64,000 nt of DNA from an uncultured Gemmatimonadota bacterium (lineage in GTDB: Bacteria; Gemmatimonadota; Gemmatimonadetes; Gemmatimonadales; Gemmatimonadaceae), in NCBI GenBank assembly GCA_902825965.1, contig CADEDA010000008.1, forward strand, positions 25,164-89,163, written 5' to 3'. Numbering within the stretch: the first letter of the stretch is position 1; each line of letters opens with the position of its first letter. The translations under genes and the position numbers were made by a program. This document shows positions 29,915 through 38,956 of the stretch, one piece after another. Below the pieces are notes generated by a model, which made no database searches, was not told where the DNA came from, and saw only the letters and a program-made list of their open reading frames with translations.

Positions 29915-30415
29915 CTAGAAGAAATACGCCGTCGCGCCGACGGCGAGGTTGGGGCGCATGGCATCGAAATCCGCACGCGGCACGCGGACCGTGCCCGCCG
30001 CCGCCGCTGTGGAATCATCGGCCGCCACCGGCAGCAGCGTGAACCCGCCGCTCAGCTTGATGCCCTTGGCGTCGATGGCTTCCACGGTGTGGGCGCCGCG
30101 CGGCACGGCGGCGCGCACCGTGGTGGCGCGCAGCACGATCTCACCGCGTTCGAGTGAGAGCCGGCCGTCGCCCAGCCCGAGCGCCAGGTGCGGCGTGGCG
30201 TCCTTGGACGGCGTGGACCGCGCCCGCTCCAGGGCCAGCCGGATGCGGTCGATCTCGAGTGTGATGCCGGCGTTCACCGTGGCATCCACCGCCTTCGCGC
30301 TGGCCTCCTCGAGCAGGTCGAGTTCGTCGAGGATCTCGCTGCGCTTGTCGATCAGCGCGGCACTGACCATCGCGAGCAGCAGCGTGAGGGCGATCAGGAT
30401 GCCGCGCGGGGTCAT
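29915..30415 (-). CDS. Small membrane-anchored protein, unknown
   Basis: 166 aa. One N-terminal membrane segment (about 5-22) is followed by a charged helix (IDKRSEILDELDLLEEASAKAVD) and a beta-rich region. Residues 75-115 (GDGRLSLERGEIVLRATTVRAAVPRG) resemble repeats of short strands, and the protein ends with an aromatic AYFF. ATG overlaps the SH3 gene stop (ATGA) and the L,D-transpeptidase start follows by 3 bp, so it may be an accessory of that enzyme. Family not recognised. Confidence 0.65.
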   Translation of the reverse strand: MTPRGILIALTLLLAMVSAALIDKRSEILDELDLLEEASAKAVDATVNAGITLEIDRIRLALERARSTPSKDATPHLALGLGDGRLSLERGEIVLRATTVRAAVPRGAHTVEAIDAKGIKLSGGFTLLPVAADDSTAAAAGTVRVPRADFDAMRPNLAVGATAYFF

Positions 30416-31470
30416 CGCCGGACCACGGAGAGCAGGTCGAGCACGGGGGCGCCGGTCGGCTCCGAGCGTCCGTTGCGCACCCGCGCGGTGATGGTGACGT
30501 CACTCATCGTCGGGAGTGCCCGCGCCTGGTCGAGCAGCGTCGCCGGCACGGCCAGGTAGAGGATCGCGTTCTCGCCGCCGGGGCCCATCGCCAGAAGATA
30601 CGGCTCATCGACCGTCAGTGCCGGACGGAGACCGTCGGCGCGCTGGAGCCCCACCACCTGCACGTTCCAGCGCACGGTGCGGCCGCGATGGCTCTGCGGG
30701 TCGAGTCGCAGGTCGGCCGCGGTGAGCGTCGCGGCGTAGGAGGAATCCGCCGGCACGAGTGCGGACTCGGGCACCCAGGCCTCGAGGCGCACCCGCACCC
30801 AGCCGCGGTCACGGGCGACTGGCTCCACCACCGCGCCCGCAGCGAGTGTGGCGACGGCGGCGGCACCCGGCGCGGCGCTCAGCGTGGTGGTGGAGTCCGC
30901 GCGCACGGACCCAGCGGGATTCGCCTGCGGGGGCGGTTCCGCCGCGGCTTCGCTGGACGCACCCGTCGCCTTGGTCGCGGAGCCGGACGCCGCCTTGGTC
31001 GGCGTGGGACGCGGCGCGGCGGACTTGCTCGCGGCAGGCCGGCCGCTACCGGTGCTGGCCGGTGCGGCCACCACCGTGCTGCTCAGCACCCAGCCGTCTC
31101 GACGCACCCGCGCCCAGTTGTCCTTGCGCTCGAGCACCCGGATCCCGGCGCCGGCCTCGAAGACCCCCAGGATGCGCCCATTGAGCGACGGGTCCGCCCG
31201 GAGCCGCAGCGTGCCCGCCCCGCCGATGCTCGCCGGGAAGGTGTCGCGCCTGGCACCCACACGGGAGGCGTCGATCCAGCCCTCCAGCGTGATCTGCGTG
31301 AAGCCACTGCGTGCCGTGCCCGTGCGCCACGAGGTCCCGGACTGCACCGTGGCGATGATGTTCCCGTCGGGGACGGCACGGATCTCCGTATCGCGCGTGA
31401 GGCGCGACTGGGCCGCGAGTCCGGACGGGAGCAGCACCGCGAGGAACAGCAGGGAACGAAGGACTTGCAT
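30412..31470 (-). CDS. Exported protein with tandem SH3-like domains
   Basis: 352 aa from ATG 31470. The signal peptide ends GLAAQSRL. Two SH3b-like units are visible (about 25-125, with VQSGTSWRTGTARSGF, LRLRADPSLNGRILGVF, WARVRRDGWV; and about 195-245, with GWVRVRLEAWVPESAL), joined by an Ala/Ser/Pro linker. The C-terminal 100 residues form another domain with AILYLAVPATLLDQARAL. SH3b modules usually bind wall peptides, which fits the downstream L,D-transpeptidase. Confidence 0.75.
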   Translation of the reverse strand: MQVLRSLLFLAVLLPSGLAAQSRLTRDTEIRAVPDGNIIATVQSGTSWRTGTARSGFTQITLEGWIDASRVGARRDTFPASIGGAGTLRLRADPSLNGRILGVFEAGAGIRVLERKDNWARVRRDGWVLSSTVVAAPASTGSGRPAASKSAAPRPTPTKAASGSATKATGASSEAAAEPPPQANPAGSVRADSTTTLSAAPGAAAVATLAAGAVVEPVARDRGWVRVRLEAWVPESALVPADSSYAATLTAADLRLDPQSHRGRTVRWNVQVVGLQRADGLRPALTVDEPYLLAMGPGGENAILYLAVPATLLDQARALPTMSDVTITARVRNGRSEPTGAPVLDLLSVVRR

Positions 31471-31585
31471 CGCTGGTAGGGGGAGTGTGGCCGGACTAGA
31501 TTGCGCCCGGAGTCGCGCGAGTCGCGCCGCCGCCAGTCGGTGAACGCTTCTCTCGAAGGTATATCTCACACCCGACAGGGCCAAG

Positions 31586-33136
31586 ATGGTTTCGCAGGGC
31601 AATCGTCCGGTGGTCCTGGTGGTGCTCGACGGCTGGGGATTCCGTGAGTCCACCGATGGCAATGCGATCGCGATGGCGCACACCCCGGTCTGGGACCGGT
31701 TGTGGGCGCGCGGCACGCGGACGCTGTTGCAGGCCAGCGGCCGCGCGGTGGGGCTGCCCGAGGGGCAGATGGGCAACAGCGAGGTGGGCCACCTGAACCT
31801 CGGTGCCGGCCGGATCGTGATGCAGGACCTGGTGCGGATCGGCGAGGCCATCCGCGACGGGTCGTTCCATCACAACGACGCCCTGCGCGCCGCCTGCGCG
31901 GCGGTGCGCACCTCGGGCGGTACGCTGCACCTCTGCGGACTCGTCGGCGACGGCGGTGTGCACGGGCACGACGACCACCTGCTCGCGCTCGTGGACCTCG
32001 CCGAACGCGAACGAGTGCCGCGTGTGGCGCTGCACCTCATGCTCGACGGCCGCGACACGCTGCCGACCTCGGCGCTGGGCTTCGTACGGGCGTTGGTCTC
32101 GCGCCTCGCCGGTCGCGCGCAGGTCGCGAGCATCGGCGGGCGCTACTTCGGCATGGACCGTGACCAGCGCTGGGCGCGCACGGCCAAGTGGTACGACGCC
32201 GCGGTGCGCGGCGTCGGGCCCTCGACGCCGGATCCGATCGCGTTCATCGAGCAGAACTACGCGCGCGGCGTCACCGACGAGTTCCAGGAGCCGGCGGTGG
32301 TGGTCCGTGACGGCGCTGCCGTGGCGCCGATGCGTGACGGGGACGCGGTGATCCTCTGGAACTTCCGCTCGGACCGCATGCGCCAGATCGTCCGTGCGCT
32401 CGCCATCCCGGGATTCGACGACTTCGACGTCCGTGACCGCCCCGCACTGCATGTCGCGACGATGACGCAGTACGACCAGACCTTCGGGCTGCCGGTGGCC
32501 TTCGAACCGTTCTCGATGGCGAAGATCGTGGCCGAGGTGCTGGAGCACGAGGGCATGCGCACCCTGCGCACGGCGGAAACCGAGAAGTACCCGCATGTGA
32601 CGTATTTCTTCAACGGCGGCAATGAGGTGCCGTATCGCGGCGAGGAGCGGATCCTCGTCGCGAGCCAGAAGGTGGCGACGTACGACCTGATGCCGGAGAT
32701 GAGCGCGCCCGGCATCACCGACGTGCTCGAGAAGGCGATCCTCACGGGCTCGCACCATTTCACGCTCTGCAACTACGCGAACGGCGATATGGTCGGGCAC
32801 AGCGGCAACCTGGCGGCGACCATCAAGGCCTGCGAGGTGGTCGACCAGCAACTCGGCCGCATCGTCGCGGCGGCCGAGCGGACCGGGACGCGCCTGCTGA
32901 TCACGGCGGACCACGGCAACTGCGAGATGATGATCGACCCCGAGACCGGTGGCCCGCACACGGCTCATACCACGAACCCCGTGCCGCTCGTCCTGGTGGA
33001 CGACGCGACCACGGCTCCGCTGCGCGCCGGTGGCGCGCTCTGTGACATCGGCCCCACCGTCCTCGCGATGCTCGGCGTCGCGCGGCCGGATGAGATGACG
33101 GGCCGCGACCTGCGATCCCTTGGAGTGTCTGCGTGA
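31586..33136 (+). CDS. gpmI: 2,3-bisphosphoglycerate-independent phosphoglycerate mutase
   Basis: 516 aa, the usual length. Interconverts 3- and 2-phosphoglycerate in glycolysis using two metal ions. It begins VVLVVLDGWGFRE, has the catalytic Ser65 in MGNSEVGHLNLGAGR, GDGGVHGHDDHL, LDGRDTLPTSA, NFRSDRMRQI, EKYPHVTYFFNGG and the metal site ITADHGNCEMM. AGGG lies about 6 bases before the ATG, and TATATC at 31560 is a possible -10. The stop overlaps the next gene (GTGA). Confidence 0.97.
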   Translation: MVSQGNRPVVLVVLDGWGFRESTDGNAIAMAHTPVWDRLWARGTRTLLQASGRAVGLPEGQMGNSEVGHLNLGAGRIVMQDLVRIGEAIRDGSFHHNDALRAACAAVRTSGGTLHLCGLVGDGGVHGHDDHLLALVDLAERERVPRVALHLMLDGRDTLPTSALGFVRALVSRLAGRAQVASIGGRYFGMDRDQRWARTAKWYDAAVRGVGPSTPDPIAFIEQNYARGVTDEFQEPAVVVRDGAAVAPMRDGDAVILWNFRSDRMRQIVRALAIPGFDDFDVRDRPALHVATMTQYDQTFGLPVAFEPFSMAKIVAEVLEHEGMRTLRTAETEKYPHVTYFFNGGNEVPYRGEERILVASQKVATYDLMPEMSAPGITDVLEKAILTGSHHFTLCNYANGDMVGHSGNLAATIKACEVVDQQLGRIVAAAERTGTRLLITADHGNCEMMIDPETGGPHTAHTTNPVPLVLVDDATTAPLRAGGALCDIGPTVLAMLGVARPDEMTGRDLRSLGVSA

Positions 33137-33831
33137 CCCGTCGTGCCCTTGCTGCCGTTGCCTTGCTCTCCAGCGTCGCGACCGCGTTGTCGGCGCAGGT
33201 CGGCCACACCCCGCAGGCCAGCCCGTACCAGGACCTGCGCGGCACGCAGTCCGTGACGCTCTCCATCGGCTCGATCGCGCCGGGCCGGGATCCCGCCGGG
33301 GTGGCGCCGGGCTCGGGCCTGCTGCTCACCGCACGGCACGACCTCCGCATGACCGGCCCGCTCTGGCTGACGTCGCGGGTCGCGTACGCGCCGGGCCTCA
33401 CGCGCCAGATGAAGGATCCGCTGCTGACCGGCGCCGCGCGCAACGTCGGCGAGTCCACGCGTCCGCTGACCATCGTCGAGACCGGCCTGCTGTTCAACAT
33501 CACCGGCAACAAGGCGTGGAAGCGCCTCGCGCCGCACGTGCACCTCGACCTCGGCATGGCACTGGGCGGCACGAACCGGTTCGACGTGGGCGGCTACCGC
33601 TTCGGCAACAAGTTCGTGTTCTCCTACGGCGCCGGCACGCGGATCGCGACGGGCTCGGCGTGGGAGGTGCAGGTGGACCTCACGCAGTCGCTCTGGCAGT
33701 ACAAGTACCCGCAGGAGTACGGCGGCGACGGCAGCGTGGACGACGAGTCGATCCTCGGGCGCGGCGGGTTGTCGGCCTGGGTGGGCAACACGCGATTGAG
33801 CGTGGGGCTCAGCCGCGCCTTCTTCCGCTGA
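33133..33831 (+). CDS. Predicted outer-membrane beta-barrel protein
   Basis: 232 aa. The signal peptide ends ALSAQVGH. The mature protein is made of alternating hydrophobic strands with Gly/Thr turns (LTARHDLRMTGPLWLTSRVAYAPG, LGMALGGTNRF, VFSYGAGTRIATG) and ends LSRAFFR, the layout of a small barrel of 8 strands or so. It starts with GTG overlapping the gpmI stop. Function unknown. Confidence 0.7.
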   Translation: MTRRALAAVALLSSVATALSAQVGHTPQASPYQDLRGTQSVTLSIGSIAPGRDPAGVAPGSGLLLTARHDLRMTGPLWLTSRVAYAPGLTRQMKDPLLTGAARNVGESTRPLTIVETGLLFNITGNKAWKRLAPHVHLDLGMALGGTNRFDVGGYRFGNKFVFSYGAGTRIATGSAWEVQVDLTQSLWQYKYPQEYGGDGSVDDESILGRGGLSAWVGNTRLSVGLSRAFFR

Positions 33832-33836
33832 CCGCC

Positions 33837-34253
33837 GTGCGCGCCACCCTCACGCGCCGCGTCACCTTCTCCGCCGCCCATCGGTATCGGCGGCCGGAAT
33901 GGGACGACGCCAGGAACGCGGCGGTGTTCGGCGCCTGCGCGCGCCCCAACTGGCATGGGCACACCTACGTCTGCGACGTCACGGTGGGCGGGGAGGTCGA
34001 TCCGCTCACGGGTTTCTGTGCGGACCTGGGCGCGCTCGACGCCGCGCTCCGGACGCGCGTGGTGGACGCGCTGGACCACCGCAACCTCGTGCTCGACGTG
34101 CCGGCCTTCGCGGAGGGACGGCTGATCCCCACCTCCGAGAACCTCGCGCGATGGATCGCGGACGAGGTGCAGGCCGCGCTCGGCAGCGCCACACGCGTGC
34201 TCCGGGTGCGCGTGGCCGAGGAGCCCGGACTCTGGGCCGAGGTCGAGGGATGA
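33837..34253 (+). CDS. 6-pyruvoyl-tetrahydropterin synthase family enzyme
   Basis: 138 aa. Zinc ligands are visible in FSAAHRY and WHGHTY, the catalytic Cys in GACARPNWHGH, and the partner residues in LDHRNL and PTSENLARWI. The stretch GEVDPLTGFCADLG is closer to PTPS of pterin synthesis than to short QueD enzymes. Reaction: conversion of dihydroneopterin triphosphate to a tetrahydropterin or carboxy-pterin. GTG 33837 lies 5 bases after the barrel gene, and the stop overlaps mobAB. A pterin role next to molybdopterin genes is notable but not proof of a link. Confidence 0.85.
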   Translation: MRATLTRRVTFSAAHRYRRPEWDDARNAAVFGACARPNWHGHTYVCDVTVGGEVDPLTGFCADLGALDAALRTRVVDALDHRNLVLDVPAFAEGRLIPTSENLARWIADEVQAALGSATRVLRVRVAEEPGLWAEVEG

Positions 34254-35356
34254 GGTGCACCGGGGTGATCCTCGCCGGTGGTGCGGCGACGCGCTACGGC
34301 GGTCACCCCAAGGGACTGGAGCGGGTCGGCGGGGTGCGCATCATCGATCGCGTCGCGCACGCCCTGCAGGAGAGCTGCGACGAGCTGTTGCTCGTCGCCA
34401 ACGCCGACGATGCCTCCTCATGGCTGACCGGCATGCCGCTCGTGCGCGACCTGCGGCCGGGAGAAGGTGCCCTCGGCGGCTTGCTCACCGCACTCACACA
34501 CGCCGGCGACGCCGCGATCGTGGTGGCCTGGGACATGCCGTTCGTGGACGGGGCGCTGCTCCGCGCGCTGCGCGCGCGCGGCGAGCGCGGCGACGTCGAT
34601 GCGGTCCTGCCCGAGCATGACGGTTCCCCGCGCGGGCTCGAGCCGCTCTGCGCCTGGTACTCGGCGCGCTGCCGGCCGGCGATCGCCGCCAGCCTCGACG
34701 CGGGTGACCGCCGCGCGGTCGCCTTCCACGATGCGGTCCGCGTCGCGCGCCTGCCGCTCGACGAGGTGCGACGCTTCGGCGAGCCGGCGCGACTGTTCGC
34801 CAACGTCAACGCGCCGGCCGACCTGCCGCGCACGCCACCCATGCTCGCCGTGGTGGGGCGGAAGCACGCCGGCAAGACGACCCTGGTGGTGCGATTGGCG
34901 GCGGCACTCACCGCCCGCGGGCATCGCGTGATGACACTCAAGCACAGCTCGCACACCTTCGCACTCGAGTCCGAAGGACGCGACACCTACCGCCACTTCC
35001 ACGAGGGCAACGCCGAGCGGGTGGCGATGGCCGCTCCCGACACCTTCGCGCTCGTGCAGCGTTGGGACCGGCCGCTCGCGCCGGAGGTGATCGCCGCGAC
35101 GTACTTCGCCGACGCCGACCTCGTGCTCTGCGAGGGCTACAAGACCTCGGCATTGCCGAAGGTCGAGATCGCCCGGGCGGCGGTGCACGCCGAGCCACTG
35201 TGGCGCGACGCGTCGGCCGACGATCGCAGCTGGGAGGCCCTCGTCAGCGACCTGCCCGCGCACGATTTTGCAGGGGCACACTTCGCCCTCGACACCGCCG
35301 ACTGGTTCGAGGCGCTGGTCGCTTGGACCGAGCGCCGCTTCCTCACGCCCCGCTGA
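34250..35356 (+). CDS. mobAB: Fused MobA-MobB molybdenum cofactor protein
   Basis: 368 aa in one frame. Residues 1-190 are MobA, the molybdenum cofactor guanylyltransferase, with GVILAGGAATRYGGHPKGL and VAWDMPFVDGALL. Residues about 198-368 are MobB, a P-loop GTPase, with VVGRKHAGKTTLVVRL, TLKHSSHTF and LVLCEGYKTSALPKVEI. The protein should make the guanine dinucleotide form of the cofactor. ATG overlaps the PTPS-like stop. No molybdoenzyme gene is inside the window. Confidence 0.93.
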   Translation: MRCTGVILAGGAATRYGGHPKGLERVGGVRIIDRVAHALQESCDELLLVANADDASSWLTGMPLVRDLRPGEGALGGLLTALTHAGDAAIVVAWDMPFVDGALLRALRARGERGDVDAVLPEHDGSPRGLEPLCAWYSARCRPAIAASLDAGDRRAVAFHDAVRVARLPLDEVRRFGEPARLFANVNAPADLPRTPPMLAVVGRKHAGKTTLVVRLAAALTARGHRVMTLKHSSHTFALESEGRDTYRHFHEGNAERVAMAAPDTFALVQRWDRPLAPEVIAATYFADADLVLCEGYKTSALPKVEIARAAVHAEPLWRDASADDRSWEALVSDLPAHDFAGAHFALDTADWFEALVAWTERRFLTPR

Positions 35357-35382
35357 CCGCGCCCCCACTCACCGGCCCCGCC

Positions 35383-36957
35383 ATGACCCGCTCCTGCCTC
35401 CACCGCTCCGCGCTGCTCTGGGTGCTGCTCGCCGCACCGCTCGTCGGTGCGGCGTGCCAGGCGCGCCCGAGTGTCGTCCCGACGCCGGATGCCGCCACCG
35501 AGCCCGGCACCACGACCGCGGGACCGCGTTGGACCGGGGCGCCGGCACGCGTGGGCACGACCGCACGGCGCGGGCTCCGCACGCTGGCGGATTCGCTGCT
35601 CGACGACCGCGTGTTCCGCTCGGCGCACTGGGGCGTGCTCGTGGTGGACCCGGTGCACGGCGACACGCTGTACTCGCGCAATTCGGGCAAGCTGTTCATG
35701 CCCGCCTCCAACCAGAAGCTGGTGACGGGTGCGGTCGCGCTCGCCGTGCTCGGCGCGGACTACCGCTGGGAGACACGCGTGCTCGGTGCCGCCTCACCCG
35801 TGGATGGCGTCCTCACGGGTGACCTCGCCGTGGTCGCGGCGGGCGATCCCACCTGGAGCGATTCCCTCGCCGGCGGCGACGTGCTCGCGCCGATGCGCGC
35901 GTTCGCTGACAGCCTCCATGCGCGCGGCATCCGCGAGGTCACCGGGCGGCTGTTGCGCGGGGCCGATCACTTCCCGGATTCGACCCTCGGATACGGCTGG
36001 GCCTGGGACGACCTCGACTACTCGTACTCGGCGCCGGTGGACGAGCTGTTCTTCAACGAAGGCTACGCGACGATCACCGTGGTCGGCGGCGCCATCGCGG
36101 GGCAGCCCGTGCAGGTGCGTCGCGCGCCGAGCCGCGTGGTGCCGGAGCTCGCGCGCGTGGATGTCGTCACGGCGGACACCGGGCGCTCGCGGGTGCAGTG
36201 GACCGCCGACGTGCGTGGTGCTCGACCGGCGCTGACCCTCACCGGCCGCGTCCGCGCCGGTGACTCCGTGACCGTGGACGTGGCGCTGCGCGATCCGGCG
36301 GGCGCCTGGCTCGACGCATTCGCCGAGGTACTGCTCGCGCGTGGGATCGTGCTGCGCGGCGGCGTCGATGCACGGAGCATCGCCGACACCACGGGCATGG
36401 TCACGCTCGCCTCGCGCCGCTCACCGCCGCTCGCGCAGGTGCTCGCCCGCTTCGAGAAGCCCTCGCAGAACCAGATCGGCGAGTTGCTGTTCAAGACGCT
36501 GGGGCTGCACCGCACGGGTGTGGGCACGGCGGACAGCGGCCGCGTCGTCGTCGAACGGCAACTCGTCGCCTGGGGCATCGACAGCGCCGGGTTCGCCGTG
36601 CGCGACGGCAGTGGCCTCTCGCGCCACGACTACCTCACGCCCGAGACCGTGCTCCGCGTGCTCGACACGATGCGCCGGCACCCGGACTTCCGCGTCTTCT
36701 ACGACGCCCTGCCGGTCGCCGGGCGCGAAGGCACGCTGCGCACGCGCATGCGCGGGTCACCCGCGGAGGGCAACTTGCGCGCGAAGACCGGCACGCTCGA
36801 CAAGGCACGTGCGCTCTCGGGGTACCTGACCAGCGGTGACGGACGCTTGCTGCTGGTCTCGATGCTCGCGAACAACCACGTGGTGCCCAACCGCGAGGTC
36901 GAGCGGGTGCAGGACGCGATCGCGGTCTGGCTGGCCGGCACGGCGCTCGACCGCTGA
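35383..36957 (+). CDS. dacB: D-alanyl-D-alanine carboxypeptidase/endopeptidase (PBP4, S13)
   Basis: 524 aa. The N-terminal signal ends near VGAACQA and could be a lipoprotein signal with a non-ideal lipobox. The three penicillin-binding motifs are seen: S109-N-Q-K112, SQN in KPSQNQIGE, and KTG in AKTGTLDKA. The inserted domains between SxxK and SxN are typical of class C PBPs. It removes terminal D-Ala and cuts cross-links. It lies between mobAB and moeA with a 26-bp gap upstream and one base of overlap downstream, so it may be co-transcribed with Moco genes without functional connection. Confidence 0.93.
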   Translation: MTRSCLHRSALLWVLLAAPLVGAACQARPSVVPTPDAATEPGTTTAGPRWTGAPARVGTTARRGLRTLADSLLDDRVFRSAHWGVLVVDPVHGDTLYSRNSGKLFMPASNQKLVTGAVALAVLGADYRWETRVLGAASPVDGVLTGDLAVVAAGDPTWSDSLAGGDVLAPMRAFADSLHARGIREVTGRLLRGADHFPDSTLGYGWAWDDLDYSYSAPVDELFFNEGYATITVVGGAIAGQPVQVRRAPSRVVPELARVDVVTADTGRSRVQWTADVRGARPALTLTGRVRAGDSVTVDVALRDPAGAWLDAFAEVLLARGIVLRGGVDARSIADTTGMVTLASRRSPPLAQVLARFEKPSQNQIGELLFKTLGLHRTGVGTADSGRVVVERQLVAWGIDSAGFAVRDGSGLSRHDYLTPETVLRVLDTMRRHPDFRVFYDALPVAGREGTLRTRMRGSPAEGNLRAKTGTLDKARALSGYLTSGDGRLLLVSMLANNHVVPNREVERVQDAIAVWLAGTALDR

Positions 36958-38213
36958 TGCTCTCGGTCCCCGACGCGGCGGAACGGATCACGGCGGCGTT
37001 CGCGCCGCTGCCGACCGAGACGGTGGCGCTGCGCGCGGCGCGCGGGCGCGTGTTGGCGCGTGACGTGGTGTCGCCCGTCACGCTGCCGCACTGGACCAAC
37101 TCGGCGATGGACGGCTACGCCGTGCGCGCCGTGGACGTGGCCGGCGCGAGCGCCGCGGAACCGGCGGAGCTGCCGGTGCTGGAGACCGTCGCCGCGGGTG
37201 CCTTCCCCACGCGCGCACTCGCACCGGGCGAGGCGATCCGGGTGATGACCGGCGCGCCGGTGCCCGACGGTGCCGACTCGGTGATCCGCGTGGAGGACAC
37301 CGACGGCGGCGTGTCGCGGGTGCGCGTGACCTCGGCGCGGGACGCCGGGAAGAACCTGCGGCCGCGCGGCGAGGACTTGCAGGCCGGCGCCGTCGCACTG
37401 CCGCAGGGCACGGTCATCGGGCCCGCGCAACTGGGAGTACTCGCGTCCGTGGGGTGCGCGGAGGTGCCCGTGCACCGTCGTCCACGCGTCGTGATCATCG
37501 GCTCGGGTGACGAGCTGGTCGACCTCGACCGATTCGACCAGGTGCTCGCGGGCCGTCGCATCGTGAGTTCCAACGCCTACACGATCGCCGCGCTGGTGGA
37601 AGCGAATGGCGGCGAGGCGATCGACCTCGGCCATTGTCGCGACTCCCTGCCGGACATGCAGGCGCTGCTCGCGCGCGCGTTGGCGGAGTCGCCGGACCTG
37701 CTGGTGACCACCGCCGGCGTCTCCGTCGGCGAGTTCGACCACACGCGTGCGGCGTTGGAGTCGCTGGGTGCGGCGCTGGACTTCTGGAAGGTGCGCATGC
37801 GGCCCGGCGCCCCGCTGGGCTTCGGTCGCGTCGGCAGCACGCCCTGGCTGGGCCTGCCGGGCAACCCGGTCTCGGCGATGGTGACGGCCGAGCTCTTCCT
37901 GCGGCCGGCCGTGCGACGCATGCTCGGCCATCGTGCCGTGCACCATCGCCCGGTCCGGGTGCAGCTCGACGAACCGGTGACGATCCACGCGCGGCTGACG
38001 CACTTCCTGCGCGCCGTGGTGACGCCACAGGCGGACGGGAGCCTGCATGCGCGGCTCACCGGGCCGCAGGGCTCGGCGATCCTCACGTCGATGTCGCTCG
38101 CGAACGCGCTGCTGGTGGTACCCGAGGACCGCTCGACCGTGGAGGCGGGCGAATCGCTCTCGGCGCTGTTGCTCGGCGACCACGCAGCGTCCGCCACCGC
38201 GTTCACCCTGTGA
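36957..38213 (+). CDS. moeA: Molybdopterin molybdenumtransferase
   Basis: 418 aa, full length. Inserts molybdate into adenylated molybdopterin. MoeA landmarks: LPHWTNSAMDGYAVR, MTGAPVPDGADSVIRVED, RPRGEDLQAGA, IIGSGDELVD, TTAGVSVGEFDHTR, MRPGAPLGFG and GLPGNPVSAMVT. ATG overlaps the dacB stop by one base, and the stop overlaps the methyltransferase (GTGA). Confidence 0.97.
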   Translation: MLSVPDAAERITAAFAPLPTETVALRAARGRVLARDVVSPVTLPHWTNSAMDGYAVRAVDVAGASAAEPAELPVLETVAAGAFPTRALAPGEAIRVMTGAPVPDGADSVIRVEDTDGGVSRVRVTSARDAGKNLRPRGEDLQAGAVALPQGTVIGPAQLGVLASVGCAEVPVHRRPRVVIIGSGDELVDLDRFDQVLAGRRIVSSNAYTIAALVEANGGEAIDLGHCRDSLPDMQALLARALAESPDLLVTTAGVSVGEFDHTRAALESLGAALDFWKVRMRPGAPLGFGRVGSTPWLGLPGNPVSAMVTAELFLRPAVRRMLGHRAVHHRPVRVQLDEPVTIHARLTHFLRAVVTPQADGSLHARLTGPQGSAILTSMSLANALLVVPEDRSTVEAGESLSALLLGDHAASATAFTL

Positions 38214-38956
38214 GCACACCGCCGGAGGGCCTGAGCGCCTCGCTGCGCGCGCTGGACCAGCGCTTCATGCTGGTCGAGGAGCCGGTGGAGATGCCCTTCG
38301 GGCGCGTGACGCTCGAGAAGCCGCGCAGCGCGGACGACCTCATCAGCGAGGCGGATTTCGCCAAGGACGAGCGCCTGCCCTACTGGGCGGACCTCTGGTC
38401 GGCGTCCATCATCCTCGCGTCGTTCATCGAGACCGCGCTGGGCGGGGCCGGCGCGCCACATCCCACAGGAGCCGCGCCTGTGGATGGCCGGCGGCCGCGG
38501 GCGCTGGAGCTCGGTTGCGGTCTCGGTCTCGTGACCATCGCCGCGCTACGCGCCGGCTACGACGTCACCGCGACCGACTACTACGCCGACGCCACGCTGA
38601 TCACCGCGCGCAACGCGCTGCGCAACACCGGGCGCGCGCCGACCACGCGGATGGTCGACTGGCGCGCCCTCCCCGACGACCTCGGCCGGTACGAGTTGGT
38701 CGTCGCGGCGGACGTGCTGTACGAGCCGCCGCATGCGACGCTGGTCTCCGAGGTGATCGCACGCGCACTGGCGCCCGGCGGACGTGCGTTGCTCGCCGAC
38801 CAGGGGCGGGTGGCGTTGAGTGCCTTCCTCGATGCGTCAGCCGCCCGGGGCCTGGTGCACCGTGTGATACACCGCGAAACGCGACCGACCGTTCCCGCGT
38901 CTCCCGTCGGATCCCACGTGCACGCGATCACGATCTTCGAGCTCCGGCATGGCTAA
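38210..38956 (+). CDS. Class I SAM methyltransferase (Methyltransf_16-like)
   Basis: 248 aa. SAM-binding motif I is LELGCGLGLVTIAAL, motif post I has TDYYAD, and motif IV is YELVVAADVLYEPPH, the D/N-V-L-Y-E-P pattern of the METTL21/lysine or protein N-methyltransferase-like family. The N-terminal DERLPYWADLWSASIILA is typical of the same group. Substrate probably a protein side chain, but unproven. Its GTG overlaps the moeA stop and its last 8 bases overlap the next gene. Confidence 0.82.
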   Translation: MSTPPEGLSASLRALDQRFMLVEEPVEMPFGRVTLEKPRSADDLISEADFAKDERLPYWADLWSASIILASFIETALGGAGAPHPTGAAPVDGRRPRALELGCGLGLVTIAALRAGYDVTATDYYADATLITARNALRNTGRAPTTRMVDWRALPDDLGRYELVVAADVLYEPPHATLVSEVIARALAPGGRALLADQGRVALSAFLDASAARGLVHRVIHRETRPTVPASPVGSHVHAITIFELRHG

